Assembly (NCBI RefSeq): GCF_009362735.1
Contig: NZ_WHNP01000019.1
Coordinates: 62,001 to 126,000, forward strand
DNA from: Paraburkholderia franconis
GTDB taxonomy: Bacteria > Pseudomonadota > Gammaproteobacteria > Burkholderiales > Burkholderiaceae
DNA length: 64,000 nt
Direction: 5' to 3'
The position numbers were made by a program, and so were the translations under genes. Shown piece by piece: positions 41,973 to 51,422 of this stretch. The notes under the pieces are model-generated. The model worked only from the letters and a program-made list of their open reading frames with translations. It searched no databases and was not told where the DNA came from. Positions within the stretch are counted from its first letter, which is position 1; every line of letters begins with the position of its first letter.

Positions 41973-42540
41973 CGCTTCTCCATGCTGGCACGTGGTTGTC
42001 GCCGTCGGCGCGCATTATGAGTGCGCGTGTGCGGCCGGCTACGCGCGCGTCGCGTCGATGCGCTGGACCGGCCGGATATCGCTTTGATTGTGCATGGGCG
42101 CGACCGCACGGAACCGCCGAGGTCGCTCTCTTTTCCGCCATCGTGTGTGGGTTGGGGCACAGGCGGTCGCGTCGATTGCAGGCGCTTTGAACCTTTCAGA
42201 ATAGCGCGATTTGTATTGCAAGAATATTTCAATTCGATAAATGCAAGGCATCGCATTGGGTAAGTCCCGCTGTAATCAATCGAAATATAAAGGCCGTCGA
42301 GCTTTAATGTTTTCTTCAGGTTGTCCTACTACGATCGCTTTGACTGTTCAATCGCGATCGTCGTTGTGTTGATCAGCCTCTTTCCTCTTCGCGAAGCGGT
42401 CATTGGAGCGGCGGTCGTCCCCAGCGTGTCCGCTTCGTGTCAGTCCCGCGCTTCTGCGGTTCTTCACATGCGGTTGCGGCCCATCGATTACGGCGTCGGT
42501 AGAGCGCCTGATTCATAGAACCTTCACATTGGGCACTTCG
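41973..42540. promoter_or_regulatory. 568-bp divergent region between GT9 and HpnI-like genes
   Basis: No gene supported. The central part (about 42195-42320) is AT-rich and likely holds the promoters; no clear operator or hairpin was found. Confidence 0.35.
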
Positions 42541-43731
42541 ATGGCGATTAGTACGCTGGTTTCGAATGTCGGGCTCGTACGCGAATTTCTGGCTTGCCTG
42601 TGCGGCGCATGCGCGGCATTCGGCATTCTGTACACCGTCGCGGCCGCCGCGCTGGTCGGCCGGTTCTTCGCGCGAAGCTCGCCTCAGCCCGAAAGCTTTC
42701 CGCCCGTCACGGTAATCAAGCCGTTGCGCGGAATGGAGACCGCGCTCCTTTCTAGTCTGCGAACCTTCTGCGAACAGGATTACGAGGGGGAAGTGCAGTA
42801 CCTGTTCGGTGTCCACGATTCGAACGATCCCGCGCTCGATGTCGTGAAAGAGCTTCAACGCCTCTATCCGGACGCGCATATCACCGTGGTCGCGAATAGC
42901 GAATTGCACGGGTGCAACCGGAAGGTCAGCAACCTTCTCAACATGCTTCCTTCGGCCGTCCACGAGTACTACGTGTTTGCGGATAGCGACGTCGCGGTCG
43001 ACCGCGATTACCTCAGCAGAGTGATGGGCGAACTTCAGGCAGAGGGCGTCGGCCTCGTCACATGCGCGTACGTGGGCGCGCCCGACCCCGGCTTCTGGCC
43101 GAAGCTCTCGGCGAGGGCCGTCGATTATCAATTCCTTCCCGGCGTGCTGTTCGCGCTTGCATTGGGCCTTGCGCAACCGTGCTTTGGTCAGACGATTGCG
43201 ATGCGTCGCGAAACGCTCGATAAAATCGGCGGGCTGCGCCAGTTCGCGAATCTGCTCGCCGAAGATCATGCGATCGGTATGGCGGTGAGAGCGGCAGGGC
43301 AGCGCGTGGTGGTTCCCGGTTTCGTGATCGGCCACGCATGTCCTGAGTCCACGCCCGCGCGGCTTCTCGAGCATGAGTTGCGGTGGAGCAGAACTATCCG
43401 GCGAATCGATCCGTATGGCCATCTTGGCTCGGCCGTGAGTTACCCGGTACCATTGGCGCTACTCGCGCTGCTGTTCGCAAGTGCGCCGCCGTGGACGATG
43501 TATCTGCTCGCAGCCGCCTTGTGCGCGAGGCTCCTGCTTCAGTGCCGCATGGATCTTGCGCTGAAGCGCTCCGTTCGTGAACCCTGGCTTCTGCCGTTGT
43601 GGGACGTGATGGCATTTGCCATTCTTTTCGCAAGTCTGCTTTCTTCACGTGTTGTCTGGAGAGGCGTGAGTTTCGACGTAGACGACGATGGCCTGCTCAA
43701 AGTCGCGCCCGCCAGTTCGTCCACCGACTGA
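42541..43731 (+). CDS. HpnI-like ceramide-glucosyltransferase-family enzyme
   Basis: 396 residues: an N-terminal helix, a GT2/GT21 domain and C-terminal helices. VTVIKPLRGMETAL is the signature of ceramide glucosyltransferase and HpnI; FADSDVAVDRDYL carries the DxD motif; GQTIAMRRETLDKIGG, LAEDHAIGMAVR and HELRWSRTIRRID (R-x-x-R-W-like) complete the active site. HpnI adds an N-acetylglucosamine to bacteriohopanetetrol. ATG 42541 is chosen because longer versions add an unsupported leader. It is followed by an HpnL-like gene. The companion HpnJ and HpnK are not here, so the true acceptor could be another lipid. Confidence 0.82.
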   Translation: MAISTLVSNVGLVREFLACLCGACAAFGILYTVAAAALVGRFFARSSPQPESFPPVTVIKPLRGMETALLSSLRTFCEQDYEGEVQYLFGVHDSNDPALDVVKELQRLYPDAHITVVANSELHGCNRKVSNLLNMLPSAVHEYYVFADSDVAVDRDYLSRVMGELQAEGVGLVTCAYVGAPDPGFWPKLSARAVDYQFLPGVLFALALGLAQPCFGQTIAMRRETLDKIGGLRQFANLLAEDHAIGMAVRAAGQRVVVPGFVIGHACPESTPARLLEHELRWSRTIRRIDPYGHLGSAVSYPVPLALLALLFASAPPWTMYLLAAALCARLLLQCRMDLALKRSVREPWLLPLWDVMAFAILFASLLSSRVVWRGVSFDVDDDGLLKVAPASSSTD

Positions 43732-43763
43732 GCAACGGTAGCTTCCCACTCAATTCCAATTCG

Positions 43764-44732
43764 ATGATCAGGCACGTCAGCAGGTTCGCGGCTTTGGCAG
43801 GTCTCGTGATTGCGCTTTTCGTCGTGTGGCGCAGTCATCCTACAGAGGTACTGGGTCTCCTGCGCGATGCGGGCGCAGGGCTGCTGGTCGCCGGGCTTGC
43901 GCACGTCCTGCCGATGCTGGCGAACGCTCGCGACTGGCAAACGCTGATACGCGGCGCCAATCGGCCCACTCTGCTTTCGATGCTGAAGCTCGTGTGGATT
44001 CGCGAGTCGGTGAACTGCATGTTGCCCGTTGCCCGCGTCGGCGGCGAGCTGGTCTCGTTCCAGCTATTGCGGCGCTGGCGCGTGCGCGCGTCGACGGCGG
44101 CGGCGAGTCTCGTCGTCGACATGCAATTGACGATCATCAGCCAGTTCGTCTTCACGATGGCAGGGATTGGATTTCTCGCGGCTCGCGGCGATTCGGCAAC
44201 GGGACACGTGGTCGGCGGCCTCGCATGGAGCACGGCGCTGCTCGTGCCCGTACCGATCCTGTTCGCGCTCGTGCAGCATGCGAATCCGTTCGCGCTGGTG
44301 TCGCGAGGACTCGACCGGATGACGAGCGGCAAGCTTACCGCGCTGGTCGGCCATTCGGTGAAAACCGACCAGTCGATCAAGGTGATCTGGCGCCGTCGCG
44401 CCGTCGTTCTTCGCTATCTGTTCTTCTGGCAACCGCTGCAATGTCTTGCGACGGCGCTCGAAATCTGGCTCGCGCTGTATTTTCTCGGCGCAAACGTGAG
44501 CTTTCTCGCGGCGCTGACCATCGAAGTGCTGATCCAGGCCGTAAGCAGCGCGGCCTTCGTCGTGCCGGGCGCATTGGGGATTCAGGAAGGCGCCTTCGTG
44601 CTGATCGGCGGATGGCTCGGCATCGAGCCGGCGACCAGTCTTGCGCTGGCTGGCGCGCGGCGCATTCGGGATCTGCTGATCTTCATTCCAGGCCTTTTTG
44701 CGTGGCAGTTTTCGCTGCGCAACGTACGCTGA
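43764..44732 (+). CDS. HpnL-like flippase-fold membrane protein
   Basis: 322 residues with about eight transmembrane helices, belonging to the lysylphosphatidylglycerol synthase TM/flippase-like family (HpnL). Typical stretches are VNCMLPVARVGGELVSFQLL and AAFVVPGALGIQEGAFVLIG, where the P-x-x-G-G-E and G-x-x-E-G-A motifs are conserved. It lacks the soluble synthetase domain of MprF. HpnL-like proteins are proposed to move a glycolipid across the membrane. It begins 32 bp after the HpnI-like gene, suggesting one operon that makes and moves a glycosylated lipid. Confidence 0.8.
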   Translation: MIRHVSRFAALAGLVIALFVVWRSHPTEVLGLLRDAGAGLLVAGLAHVLPMLANARDWQTLIRGANRPTLLSMLKLVWIRESVNCMLPVARVGGELVSFQLLRRWRVRASTAAASLVVDMQLTIISQFVFTMAGIGFLAARGDSATGHVVGGLAWSTALLVPVPILFALVQHANPFALVSRGLDRMTSGKLTALVGHSVKTDQSIKVIWRRRAVVLRYLFFWQPLQCLATALEIWLALYFLGANVSFLAALTIEVLIQAVSSAAFVVPGALGIQEGAFVLIGGWLGIEPATSLALAGARRIRDLLIFIPGLFAWQFSLRNVR

Positions 44733-44934
44733 CGGCCTATTCGGCGTCGTCGTCAATCGGCCGGTTCTGCGAGGCCTGCACGGCATAACCTTCATGCCCT
44801 TCGCCGGCGACTCCCTTCAGGAAATGCCCTCTGAATGCCTATGGGCATGGTTCTTTCATAGCGTATCGCGCAGAACGTAGTAATGTATCGCGGGAGCCAG
44901 TTTTCGCCCGGCCCCTTTGATTCTCGAGGCGCTT

Positions 44935-47559
44935 ATGTCCATAGACGCAGACACCACTATCGACGAACAGGTTGCTGCAATCGCAGACCGCATGACCCAG
45001 GAAGGCCGTGATGTTTCCCCCGTGACGATCTGGTCGGAGGTCCACAGCGGATCGATCGTCGCCGTTGCCGTCGCCTTGCAACGCTGGCGCGACGCGCGAC
45101 AGCCCCAGACGCCGCCGGCTCAGGTCCAGCCCGACGTGCCGGACGACCTCGCCGAGGCCCTGATGAACATCGCACACCGGCTCTGGACGGCATCGCACGA
45201 CGCGACGTCGAGAGTGCTCGGCGACCGTCTGGGCGCGGTGGACCATCAGCTCGCCGTCGCGCTGAAGGAGCGCGACGAGGCGCTGGCCGAATATCAGAAG
45301 ACGGAAAAAGAAGTCGAAACGGGCCGCGACCGGCTCGACGGACTGACCAGCGAACTGCAGGCGCTGGACGATGCGGCGACGCGCGCGCGCACGGAGCTTG
45401 TCGAGGCGACCGCTCGCGCCGGGACGGCCGAAGCGAAGGCGGGGGAACTCGCGCAGCACGCAACGGCGGAGCAGGCCAGGCGGGAGGCGGCGGAGGCGTC
45501 GCTGGTCGAGCAGCACAAGGCGAACGAATGGCTCGCCGCGACGGTTTCGGGCAAGAACAACGAAATAGCGCGCCTCACGCAGGAGCGCGACGACGCGCAG
45601 CACGAAATCGCGACGTTGAACGACGCGTGCCAGGCGAAGGCCGCCGAAGTGGAGCGATGGATGCAGGAGGCGGGCGCCGCCGCGTCGCGCGCCGATGCCG
45701 CCACTGCGCAGGCAAGCGAGAGCCTCGCGCGGATCGCCGCGCTGGAGGCTGATCTGGAGGCGCATCGCAGGCAATTGCAGGCTTCGGAGGAGACCGCAAC
45801 GCGCGTTCAGGCCGAACTGGCCTCTGCGACCGCACGCGCGGTTACGGCGGAGGCGAAGGTCGAAGAGCTCGCGCAACGGGCATCGACAGCGGAGACGAAG
45901 CTCGAAGCCATGCAGGCATCGTTCGACGAGCAGCGCAACGCGAATGAAGGGCTGGCCGCAACGGTGTCGAGTCAGAAAGACGAGATCGCGCGGCTCACGC
46001 AGGAGCGCGACGAGGCGCGGCACGAAGTGTCGACGTTGAACGACACGTGCCAGGCGAAGACGGAAGAAGTGGCGCGATGGTCGCAGGAGGCGGGCGCGGC
46101 GACATCGCGTGCCGAAGCCGCCGAGGCGCAGGCGCGCGAACGCCAGGCGCGGCTCGCGGCGCTGGAGGCCGAGCTTGACGAAACCCGCGCCGCACTCGCA
46201 ACCGAGCGGCAGACGAGCGCCGCACGGGCGGATGAAGCGGCGGCGCGGCTCGAAGAACTTCAGCGCGTCACACGGGAACTGACAGAAGCTAAAGCGCGGA
46301 TCGACGCGATGGGCGAGGCGAAGACCGTCGCAAACGCCGAACTGCATCGCATCTCGCAGGAAGCATCCGTTGCAAAGGAACGCGCCGATGCCGCCGAACA
46401 ACGCGCAACGCAGTTGGAGCAAAGCCTCGCAGCAGAACAGCAGGCAAGCACTGCGCGGGCAGAAGAAACTGCGGCACAACGTGAAGAACTCCAGCGCATC
46501 ACACGCGAACTCGAAGAGGCCAAAGCGGAGATCGTCGCTATCACCGAGGCCAAGACCGCCGCAGACGCCGAACTGCACCACATTTCACAGGAAGCATCCG
46601 CAGCGAAGGAGCGCGCCGACGCAGCCGAACAGCGTGCCGCGCAGTTGGAGCACAACCTCGCAGCAGAGCGCCAGACAAGTGCTGCGCGAGCCGAAGAAAC
46701 AGCGGCACAGCGTGAAGAACTTCAGCGCATCACGCGCGAACTGGCAGAAGCGAAAACGCAGATCGATGCGATGACCGAGGCCAGGACTGCAGCAGACGCC
46801 GAGCGCGAGCGCATTTCGCAGGAAGCATCCGCCGCGAAAGAACGCGCCGATGCAGCCGAACAGCGCGCCGCGCAGTTGGAGCAAAACCTCACAGCAGCGC
46901 AGCAGGCAAACGCTGCGCGAGCCGAAGAAACAGCGGCACAACGTGAAGAACTTCAGCGCATCACGCGCGAACTCGCGGAAGCCAAAACGCAGATCGACTC
47001 GGTGACCGAGGCCAGGACCGCCGCAGACACCGAACGAGAGCGCCTCTCGCAGGAAGCACTCGCTGCAAAAGAACGAGCCGACGCAGCCGAACAGCATGCC
47101 GCGCAACTGGAGCAGCGTCTCGCCGAACAAGAGCGCGAAGCGGCAGCCGCAAGGGACGCGCAACGCGAGCATCAAGCCGGCATCGAGGCAGGAGCAGCCA
47201 CGACTGCGGACGAAATCGCCGCATTGCAACGCGAGATCGCGGCTCAGTCGAAAGCCCACACAAAGGCCTATAACGAGTTGCGCGCCAATGCCGAGCAGTG
47301 GGTCACGTACGCGAAGGAAATCAAACAGCGGCTCGAGCAGGCGAACGAGAAGATCCTGTTCATCGATGCGCGCAGCACGGGCGAAGTGGCGCTGTTGCGC
47401 CGACTCTCGTTCGAGCTGGAGCGGCTCAAGCCCGATCACGAACTGATCTTCCGCGAGGCGCAAAAAAAGCTGATCGGCACGACGATGGCGCAGCAGCTGG
47501 CCCAGAAAGGCTACCGGTACGACCCGGCCACGGCCGTCATGTCGAAGGCGGAGAGCTGA
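44935..47559 (+). CDS. KfrA-like DNA-binding coiled-coil protein
   Basis: 874 residues. Residues about 1-60 form a KfrA-type N-terminal DNA-binding domain (DEQVAAIADRMTQEG, then VSPVTIWSEVHSGS); the rest to near 870 is a continuous coiled coil of Ala/Glu/Arg heptads. It contains internal repeats: a 140-residue unit duplicated from 45421 and a 77-residue unit repeated from 46255. KfrA proteins are usually plasmid-borne, with partition or repression roles; here it is chromosomal-looking and stands alone. Possibly a nucleoid or cytoskeletal element. ATG with GAGG six bases upstream. Its end overlaps the convergent LysR gene by 23 bp. Confidence 0.85.
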   Translation: MSIDADTTIDEQVAAIADRMTQEGRDVSPVTIWSEVHSGSIVAVAVALQRWRDARQPQTPPAQVQPDVPDDLAEALMNIAHRLWTASHDATSRVLGDRLGAVDHQLAVALKERDEALAEYQKTEKEVETGRDRLDGLTSELQALDDAATRARTELVEATARAGTAEAKAGELAQHATAEQARREAAEASLVEQHKANEWLAATVSGKNNEIARLTQERDDAQHEIATLNDACQAKAAEVERWMQEAGAAASRADAATAQASESLARIAALEADLEAHRRQLQASEETATRVQAELASATARAVTAEAKVEELAQRASTAETKLEAMQASFDEQRNANEGLAATVSSQKDEIARLTQERDEARHEVSTLNDTCQAKTEEVARWSQEAGAATSRAEAAEAQARERQARLAALEAELDETRAALATERQTSAARADEAAARLEELQRVTRELTEAKARIDAMGEAKTVANAELHRISQEASVAKERADAAEQRATQLEQSLAAEQQASTARAEETAAQREELQRITRELEEAKAEIVAITEAKTAADAELHHISQEASAAKERADAAEQRAAQLEHNLAAERQTSAARAEETAAQREELQRITRELAEAKTQIDAMTEARTAADAERERISQEASAAKERADAAEQRAAQLEQNLTAAQQANAARAEETAAQREELQRITRELAEAKTQIDSVTEARTAADTERERLSQEALAAKERADAAEQHAAQLEQRLAEQEREAAAARDAQREHQAGIEAGAATTADEIAALQREIAAQSKAHTKAYNELRANAEQWVTYAKEIKQRLEQANEKILFIDARSTGEVALLRRLSFELERLKPDHELIFREAQKKLIGTTMAQQLAQKGYRYDPATAVMSKAES
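45421..46230 (+). repeat. 420-bp tandem duplication inside the KfrA-like gene
   Basis: Copies start at 45421 (G-T-A-E-A-K-A-G-E-L) and 45841 (V-T-A-E-A-K-V-E-E-L). The period of 420 bp is 140 residues or exactly 20 heptads. The second copy runs to about 46230. Conserved landmarks are EIARLTQERD and TLND-x-CQAK. Confidence 0.75.
46255..47130 (+). repeat. 231-bp tandem repeats inside the KfrA-like gene
   Basis: Repeats start at 46255, 46486, 46717 and 46948. The period is 231 bp, 77 residues or exactly 11 heptads. Three copies are full and the fourth degenerates after about 47100. The core is ELQRITRELAEAK, ISQEASAAKERADAAEQR and ARAEETAAQRE. Confidence 0.85.
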
Positions 47560-48496
47560 CGCCCATTGCTCCCGCAGAAGCTGCCCCGTGCTTGGCCAGA
47601 TGATCGACCAGCATGCGCGCGGGCAGCGGCAGCGTGTCGAAGTTGCGCGCGACGATCAGCATCGGGCGCAGCGACCACGGCTCGTCGAGTTCGATCATTC
47701 GATAGCTCGCCGTCTGCGCGTAGGGCATCACGCTGCCCTCGGGCAGCACGCCGATGCCGAGCCCCGCGCCGACCATATTGCGCACGCCCTCGAAGCTCGT
47801 CACTTCGATGCGCACGCGCAAGCGCCGTCCTTCGCGCTCCGCTGCCGCGCGGCACAGCTTCGAAATGGACGTGGCGTAGGGCATGATGATGAAGTCTTCA
47901 TCGAGCGCATCGGCGAATTTGACGGCCGCGCGCCGCGCCAGCCGATGACTGTCCGGCACGATCAGCACCAGCTTGTCGACGCTATAGGTGCGCCATTGCA
48001 GGTCTTGCAGCGTATCGCGAGGCGCGGAGCAGATGCCGAGATCCGCCATGCCGCTCGCGATGCCCTGCACGACTTCATCGCTGCTCTTCTCGACCATGTC
48101 GACGCGCACCTCGGGGTTCGCGCGCAGAAACGTATGCAACGCGCCCGGCAGATACTGGACCATCGCCGTGAAGTTCACGTAGATGCGCGCGTGTCCGCGC
48201 AGACCTTGTGAATACTCCGACAATTCATCCGATATCTGCTGCACGTGCTCGATCAGCCGCTTCGCATGGTGATAGAGCGCTTCGCCCGCAGGCGTCGCTT
48301 GCACGCCCCGGCTATGGCGATAGAGCAGCGGCGTGCCCGCGTCGGTTTCGAGGTCGGACACGCGCTTGCTGACAGCCGATGCGACGAGGTGCGTGCGCCC
48401 CGATGCCGCCGCAATGCTGCCTTCCTCCACGACGGCCACGAAGATGCGCAGCGACTCCATATCGAAGCGCATCGGCCGGTCTGGTGCAGCACGCAT
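47537..48496 (-). CDS. LysR-family transcriptional regulator
   Basis: 319 residues: N-terminal LTTR winged HTH (MESLRIFVAVVEEGSIAAAS, then SAVSKRVSDLE) and effector domain ending RNFDTLPLPARMLVDHL. The start ATG at 48496 has AAAGGAG five bases upstream; the longer ORF to 48742 has no RBS. It is divergent from the flavin oxidoreductase at 48776 and probably regulates it through the site at 48571-48585. Confidence 0.9.
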   Translation of the reverse strand: MRAAPDRPMRFDMESLRIFVAVVEEGSIAAASGRTHLVASAVSKRVSDLETDAGTPLLYRHSRGVQATPAGEALYHHAKRLIEHVQQISDELSEYSQGLRGHARIYVNFTAMVQYLPGALHTFLRANPEVRVDMVEKSSDEVVQGIASGMADLGICSAPRDTLQDLQWRTYSVDKLVLIVPDSHRLARRAAVKFADALDEDFIIMPYATSISKLCRAAAEREGRRLRVRIEVTSFEGVRNMVGAGLGIGVLPEGSVMPYAQTASYRMIELDEPWSLRPMLIVARNFDTLPLPARMLVDHLAKHGAASAGAMGVSSPPST

Positions 48497-48570
48497 TGGC
48501 ACTCCTTTCTCGGGTTTTCCCTGATCCGCGACGCGTCGGGCATCGCGTTTCGCGATGGCTCCGTTGAAGA

Positions 48571-48585
48571 TTGAGAAGTTTTCAA
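48571..48585. promoter_or_regulatory. Candidate LysR-type binding box
   Basis: TTGA-N7-TCAA, containing the T-N11-A core of LTTR boxes with dyad symmetry. It lies in the 279-bp gap between the divergent LysR and flavin oxidoreductase genes. Confidence 0.45.
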
Positions 48586-48775
48586 ACAGGCCGGAAACGC
48601 CCATTCTATCGGCGATACAAGGCATGTCACGCCGCCCGCCGCGTCTCGATCGGCATACGCAAGCATCGCGATTCGTCATTCTAAGGTGGTCCGCCGATGC
48701 CGTCGTCGAGACTGTCCGCGACGCGTCTGCGTGTGCGTGCACGTCATTCGCATCACTCGTTCAGGAACCGGATCA

Positions 48776-49897
48776 ATGAGCGCTTCAGCTTCACTCTTTT
48801 CTCCTCTCGAACTCGGCTCGCTTAAGCTGCACAACCGCATCGTCATCAGCCCGATGTGCCAGTACAGCGCCATCGACGGATCGGCGAGCGCGTGGCATCG
48901 CACGCATATCGGCAACCTGTCGTTGTCGGGCGCGAGCCTGATGCTGCTGGAAGCGACGGCTGTCGAAGCCACGGGCCGCATCACACCGTATTGCCTCGGC
49001 CTCTATTCCGATGCGAACGAGGAAGCGCTCGGCCGCGTGCTCGACGAAGTGAGACAGTTCAGCGACATGCCGATCGGCATCCAGTTGTCCCACGCGGGAC
49101 GCAAGGCATCGAGCGAACCGCCGTGGCGCGGCGGCGTGCAGATCGCGCAGCAGGACGGCGGCTGGCAGGCGGTCGGCCCTTCCGCGATCGCACAGGGCGA
49201 CGGCGAGATCGCGCCCGTCGCGCTCGATCACGCGGGGCTTGCGCGCATTCGCAATGCGTTCGCTGATAGCGCGAAGCGCGCGGCGCGACTCGGCCTCGCT
49301 GCGATCGAACTGCACTTCGCGCATGGCTATCTGCTGCATCAGTTCCTGTCGCCGCTCGCGAATCAGCGTGACGACGAGTACGGCGGCTCGCTCGAAAACC
49401 GCATGCGCTTTCCGCTCGAAGTCTACGAAGCGGTGCGCGCCGTATGGCCCGAAGGCAAGCCGCTCGGCGTGCGCGTGTCGGCGACGGATTGGGTCGAAGG
49501 CGGCTGGGACCTCGAGCAGACCATCGAGCTTGCGAAGCGCTTGCGCGAGCGGGGCTGCGACTGGATCGACGTGTCGACGGGCGGCCTGTCGCCGTTGCAG
49601 AAGATTCCCGTCGGGCCGCATTACCAGGTTCCGTTTGCACGCGCGGTGCGCGAAGCGACGGGCATGCCGACCATCGGCGTCGGCCTTATCACGGATGCCG
49701 TCGAAGCCGATCGTGTGATCCGTGAAGGCGAGGCCGATCTGATCGCGCTCGCGCGCGCGGTGTTGTGGGACCCGCGCTGGCCATGGCACGCGGCTGCGCA
49801 ACTCGGCTCGACGATCAAGGCACCGCCGCAATACTGGCGATGCGAGCCGCGCGGCGCAGGACGCGTGTTCGAGGGCGCGTCGTTCGGCCAGCGCTAA
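48776..49897 (+). CDS. Old-yellow-enzyme family NADH:flavin oxidoreductase (YqjM-like)
   Basis: 373 residues, TIM-barrel FMN enzyme of the YqjM (thermophilic-like OYE) class. Visible motifs: SPMCQYSA with the redox-tuning Cys28 and Tyr30, IQLSHAGRKA, IELHFAHGYLLHQFLSPLAN (substrate-binding H-x-x-x-x-H pattern; the first His of the usual H-x-A-H-G-Y is kept) and DEYGGSLENR. It reduces activated C=C bonds using NAD(P)H. ATG 48776 follows AGGA. It is next to a LysR regulator and upstream of an MFS transporter; the physiological substrate is unknown. Confidence 0.9.
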   Translation: MSASASLFSPLELGSLKLHNRIVISPMCQYSAIDGSASAWHRTHIGNLSLSGASLMLLEATAVEATGRITPYCLGLYSDANEEALGRVLDEVRQFSDMPIGIQLSHAGRKASSEPPWRGGVQIAQQDGGWQAVGPSAIAQGDGEIAPVALDHAGLARIRNAFADSAKRAARLGLAAIELHFAHGYLLHQFLSPLANQRDDEYGGSLENRMRFPLEVYEAVRAVWPEGKPLGVRVSATDWVEGGWDLEQTIELAKRLRERGCDWIDVSTGGLSPLQKIPVGPHYQVPFARAVREATGMPTIGVGLITDAVEADRVIREGEADLIALARAVLWDPRWPWHAAAQLGSTIKAPPQYWRCEPRGAGRVFEGASFGQR

Positions 49898-49996
49898 CCG
49901 CCGCCTGACGTTGAACGAGGTTGAATCACGTTGATCCATGAGCCGGCGCGCGACCGGCATTGGACACTTCAGAACGAATGCATGAAGGAGACACAG

Positions 49997-51373
49997 ATGG
50001 AACACGGACAACTTGCCGTCGGCGTGCGCACCCGCTGGTACGACGGACTGACGTCGATGCACTGGAAGGTGCTCAAGGCGAGCTTTCTCGGCTGGATCTT
50101 CGACGGCTACGAGGCGCTCGCCATCGTCGTCGTGCTCGGGCCGATGCTGCATTCGGTGTTGACGGCGGAGCAGGCGGCGTCGCAGACGGTGTATGCGGGC
50201 CTTGTGATCGGCATCACGCTGCTCGGCTGGGGCATCGGCGGACTGGTCGGCGGCATTCTTGCCGACTATGTCGGCCGCAAGCGGATGATGCTGTGGTCCG
50301 TGTTTCTCTATGCGCTCTTCTCGGGCATCACCGCGTTTTCGCAGACGGTCTGGACATTGTGCGCATTGCGCTTCCTGACGGGCCTCGCGATGGGCAGCGA
50401 GTGGAGCACGGGCATCGCGTTGCTGTCGGAGACGTGGCCGGAGCAGGCACGCGCGAAAGGCGCGGGCTTCCTGCAGTCGGGCTTCGGCTGGGGCACGCTG
50501 GCCGCGGCCGTGATCTGGTACGCGCTTGCGTCGACGCATCCGCTCGGCGCCGAATCGTGGCGGCTGATGTTCGTGCTCGGCGCGGTGCCTGCGTTCTTCG
50601 TGCTGTATATCCGGCGTGGCGTGAGCGAATCGGAGAAGTGGCAGCGCGCCGTGCGCGAAAAGCGATGGGCGGCTACGAGTACGGCTGGCACGGCTGCATC
50701 GGCCGCCAGCGACGCCGCCGGCGACGCGCCGCAAACCGGCAAGCGTCCGTTCACGCTCGCGCAACTGTTCGCCGAGCGCGTGGCGCTGCGGCGCACGCTG
50801 ATCCTGCTCGCGCTGTCGATCATCACGACGGTCGGCTGGTGGGCGATCTCCAGCTGGCTGCCGACCTATACGGTGGCCGTCGCCAGGGCCCAGGGCATTC
50901 AGGACGCCGTGTCGTGGGGCTCGAAGGTATCGATCGTCTATACCGTCGGCGCGATCGTCGCGTATATGCTCGCGGGCTTCATCGTCGATGCGATCGGGCG
51001 GCGCACGTTCCTGTCGCTGACGTTTGTCGGCTCGCTCGTGACGACGTTCATCACCTATAAGCTGACGTCGAGCGTCGAAGCGATGATGGTGATCGCGCCG
51101 ATCAACGGCTTCTTCACGCTGGGCTGCGCCTATGTGTGGATGGCGATCTATCCTTGCGAGCTCTTCACGAGCTCCGTCCGTTCGACGGCGATCAGCTTCG
51201 TGTTCAACGCGGCGCGGCTGATCGCGTGGGTGTTCCCGATTATCGCGGGCAGCATGATCAAGTCGTTCGGCGGCGTGTCGCATGCGGCGCTCGCGCTCGG
51301 TTCGGTGTACGTGCTCGGTATCGTGTTGCCGTGGTTCCTGCCCGAGACACGTGGCGTGGGCATGCCGGACTGA
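49997..51373 (+). CDS. MFS transporter, metabolite:proton symporter type
   Basis: 458 residues with 12 predicted helices. The start region WKVLKASFLGWIFDGYEALA has the charged D-G-Y of sugar/organic-acid:H+ symporters, ADYVGRKRMM is the conserved loop 2-3 motif, and MGSEWSTGIALLSETWPEQA follows. A long central cytoplasmic loop (about 210-245) is Ala-rich. ATG 49997 is preferred because GGAG is six bases upstream; the in-frame ATG 15 bp earlier sits on the RBS. It lies 99 bp after the OYE gene and probably imports its substrate or a related aromatic or organic acid. Confidence 0.87.
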   Translation: MEHGQLAVGVRTRWYDGLTSMHWKVLKASFLGWIFDGYEALAIVVVLGPMLHSVLTAEQAASQTVYAGLVIGITLLGWGIGGLVGGILADYVGRKRMMLWSVFLYALFSGITAFSQTVWTLCALRFLTGLAMGSEWSTGIALLSETWPEQARAKGAGFLQSGFGWGTLAAAVIWYALASTHPLGAESWRLMFVLGAVPAFFVLYIRRGVSESEKWQRAVREKRWAATSTAGTAASAASDAAGDAPQTGKRPFTLAQLFAERVALRRTLILLALSIITTVGWWAISSWLPTYTVAVARAQGIQDAVSWGSKVSIVYTVGAIVAYMLAGFIVDAIGRRTFLSLTFVGSLVTTFITYKLTSSVEAMMVIAPINGFFTLGCAYVWMAIYPCELFTSSVRSTAISFVFNAARLIAWVFPIIAGSMIKSFGGVSHAALALGSVYVLGIVLPWFLPETRGVGMPD

Positions 51374-51422
51374 CTGTGCGCTGCGAATCCTCGCGTACGC
51401 GTACGCTCACAGGGCGGCGCCG

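Noticed and set aside
44839..46581. 580-residue minus-strand ORF
   Set aside because: Antisense of the KfrA-like gene; its Arg/Leu/Cys repetition is the mirror of the coiled-coil codons.
48791..51283. 830-residue minus-strand ORF
   Set aside because: Antisense shadow of the OYE and MFS genes; Arg/His-rich low-complexity translation without domains, typical of GC-rich DNA.
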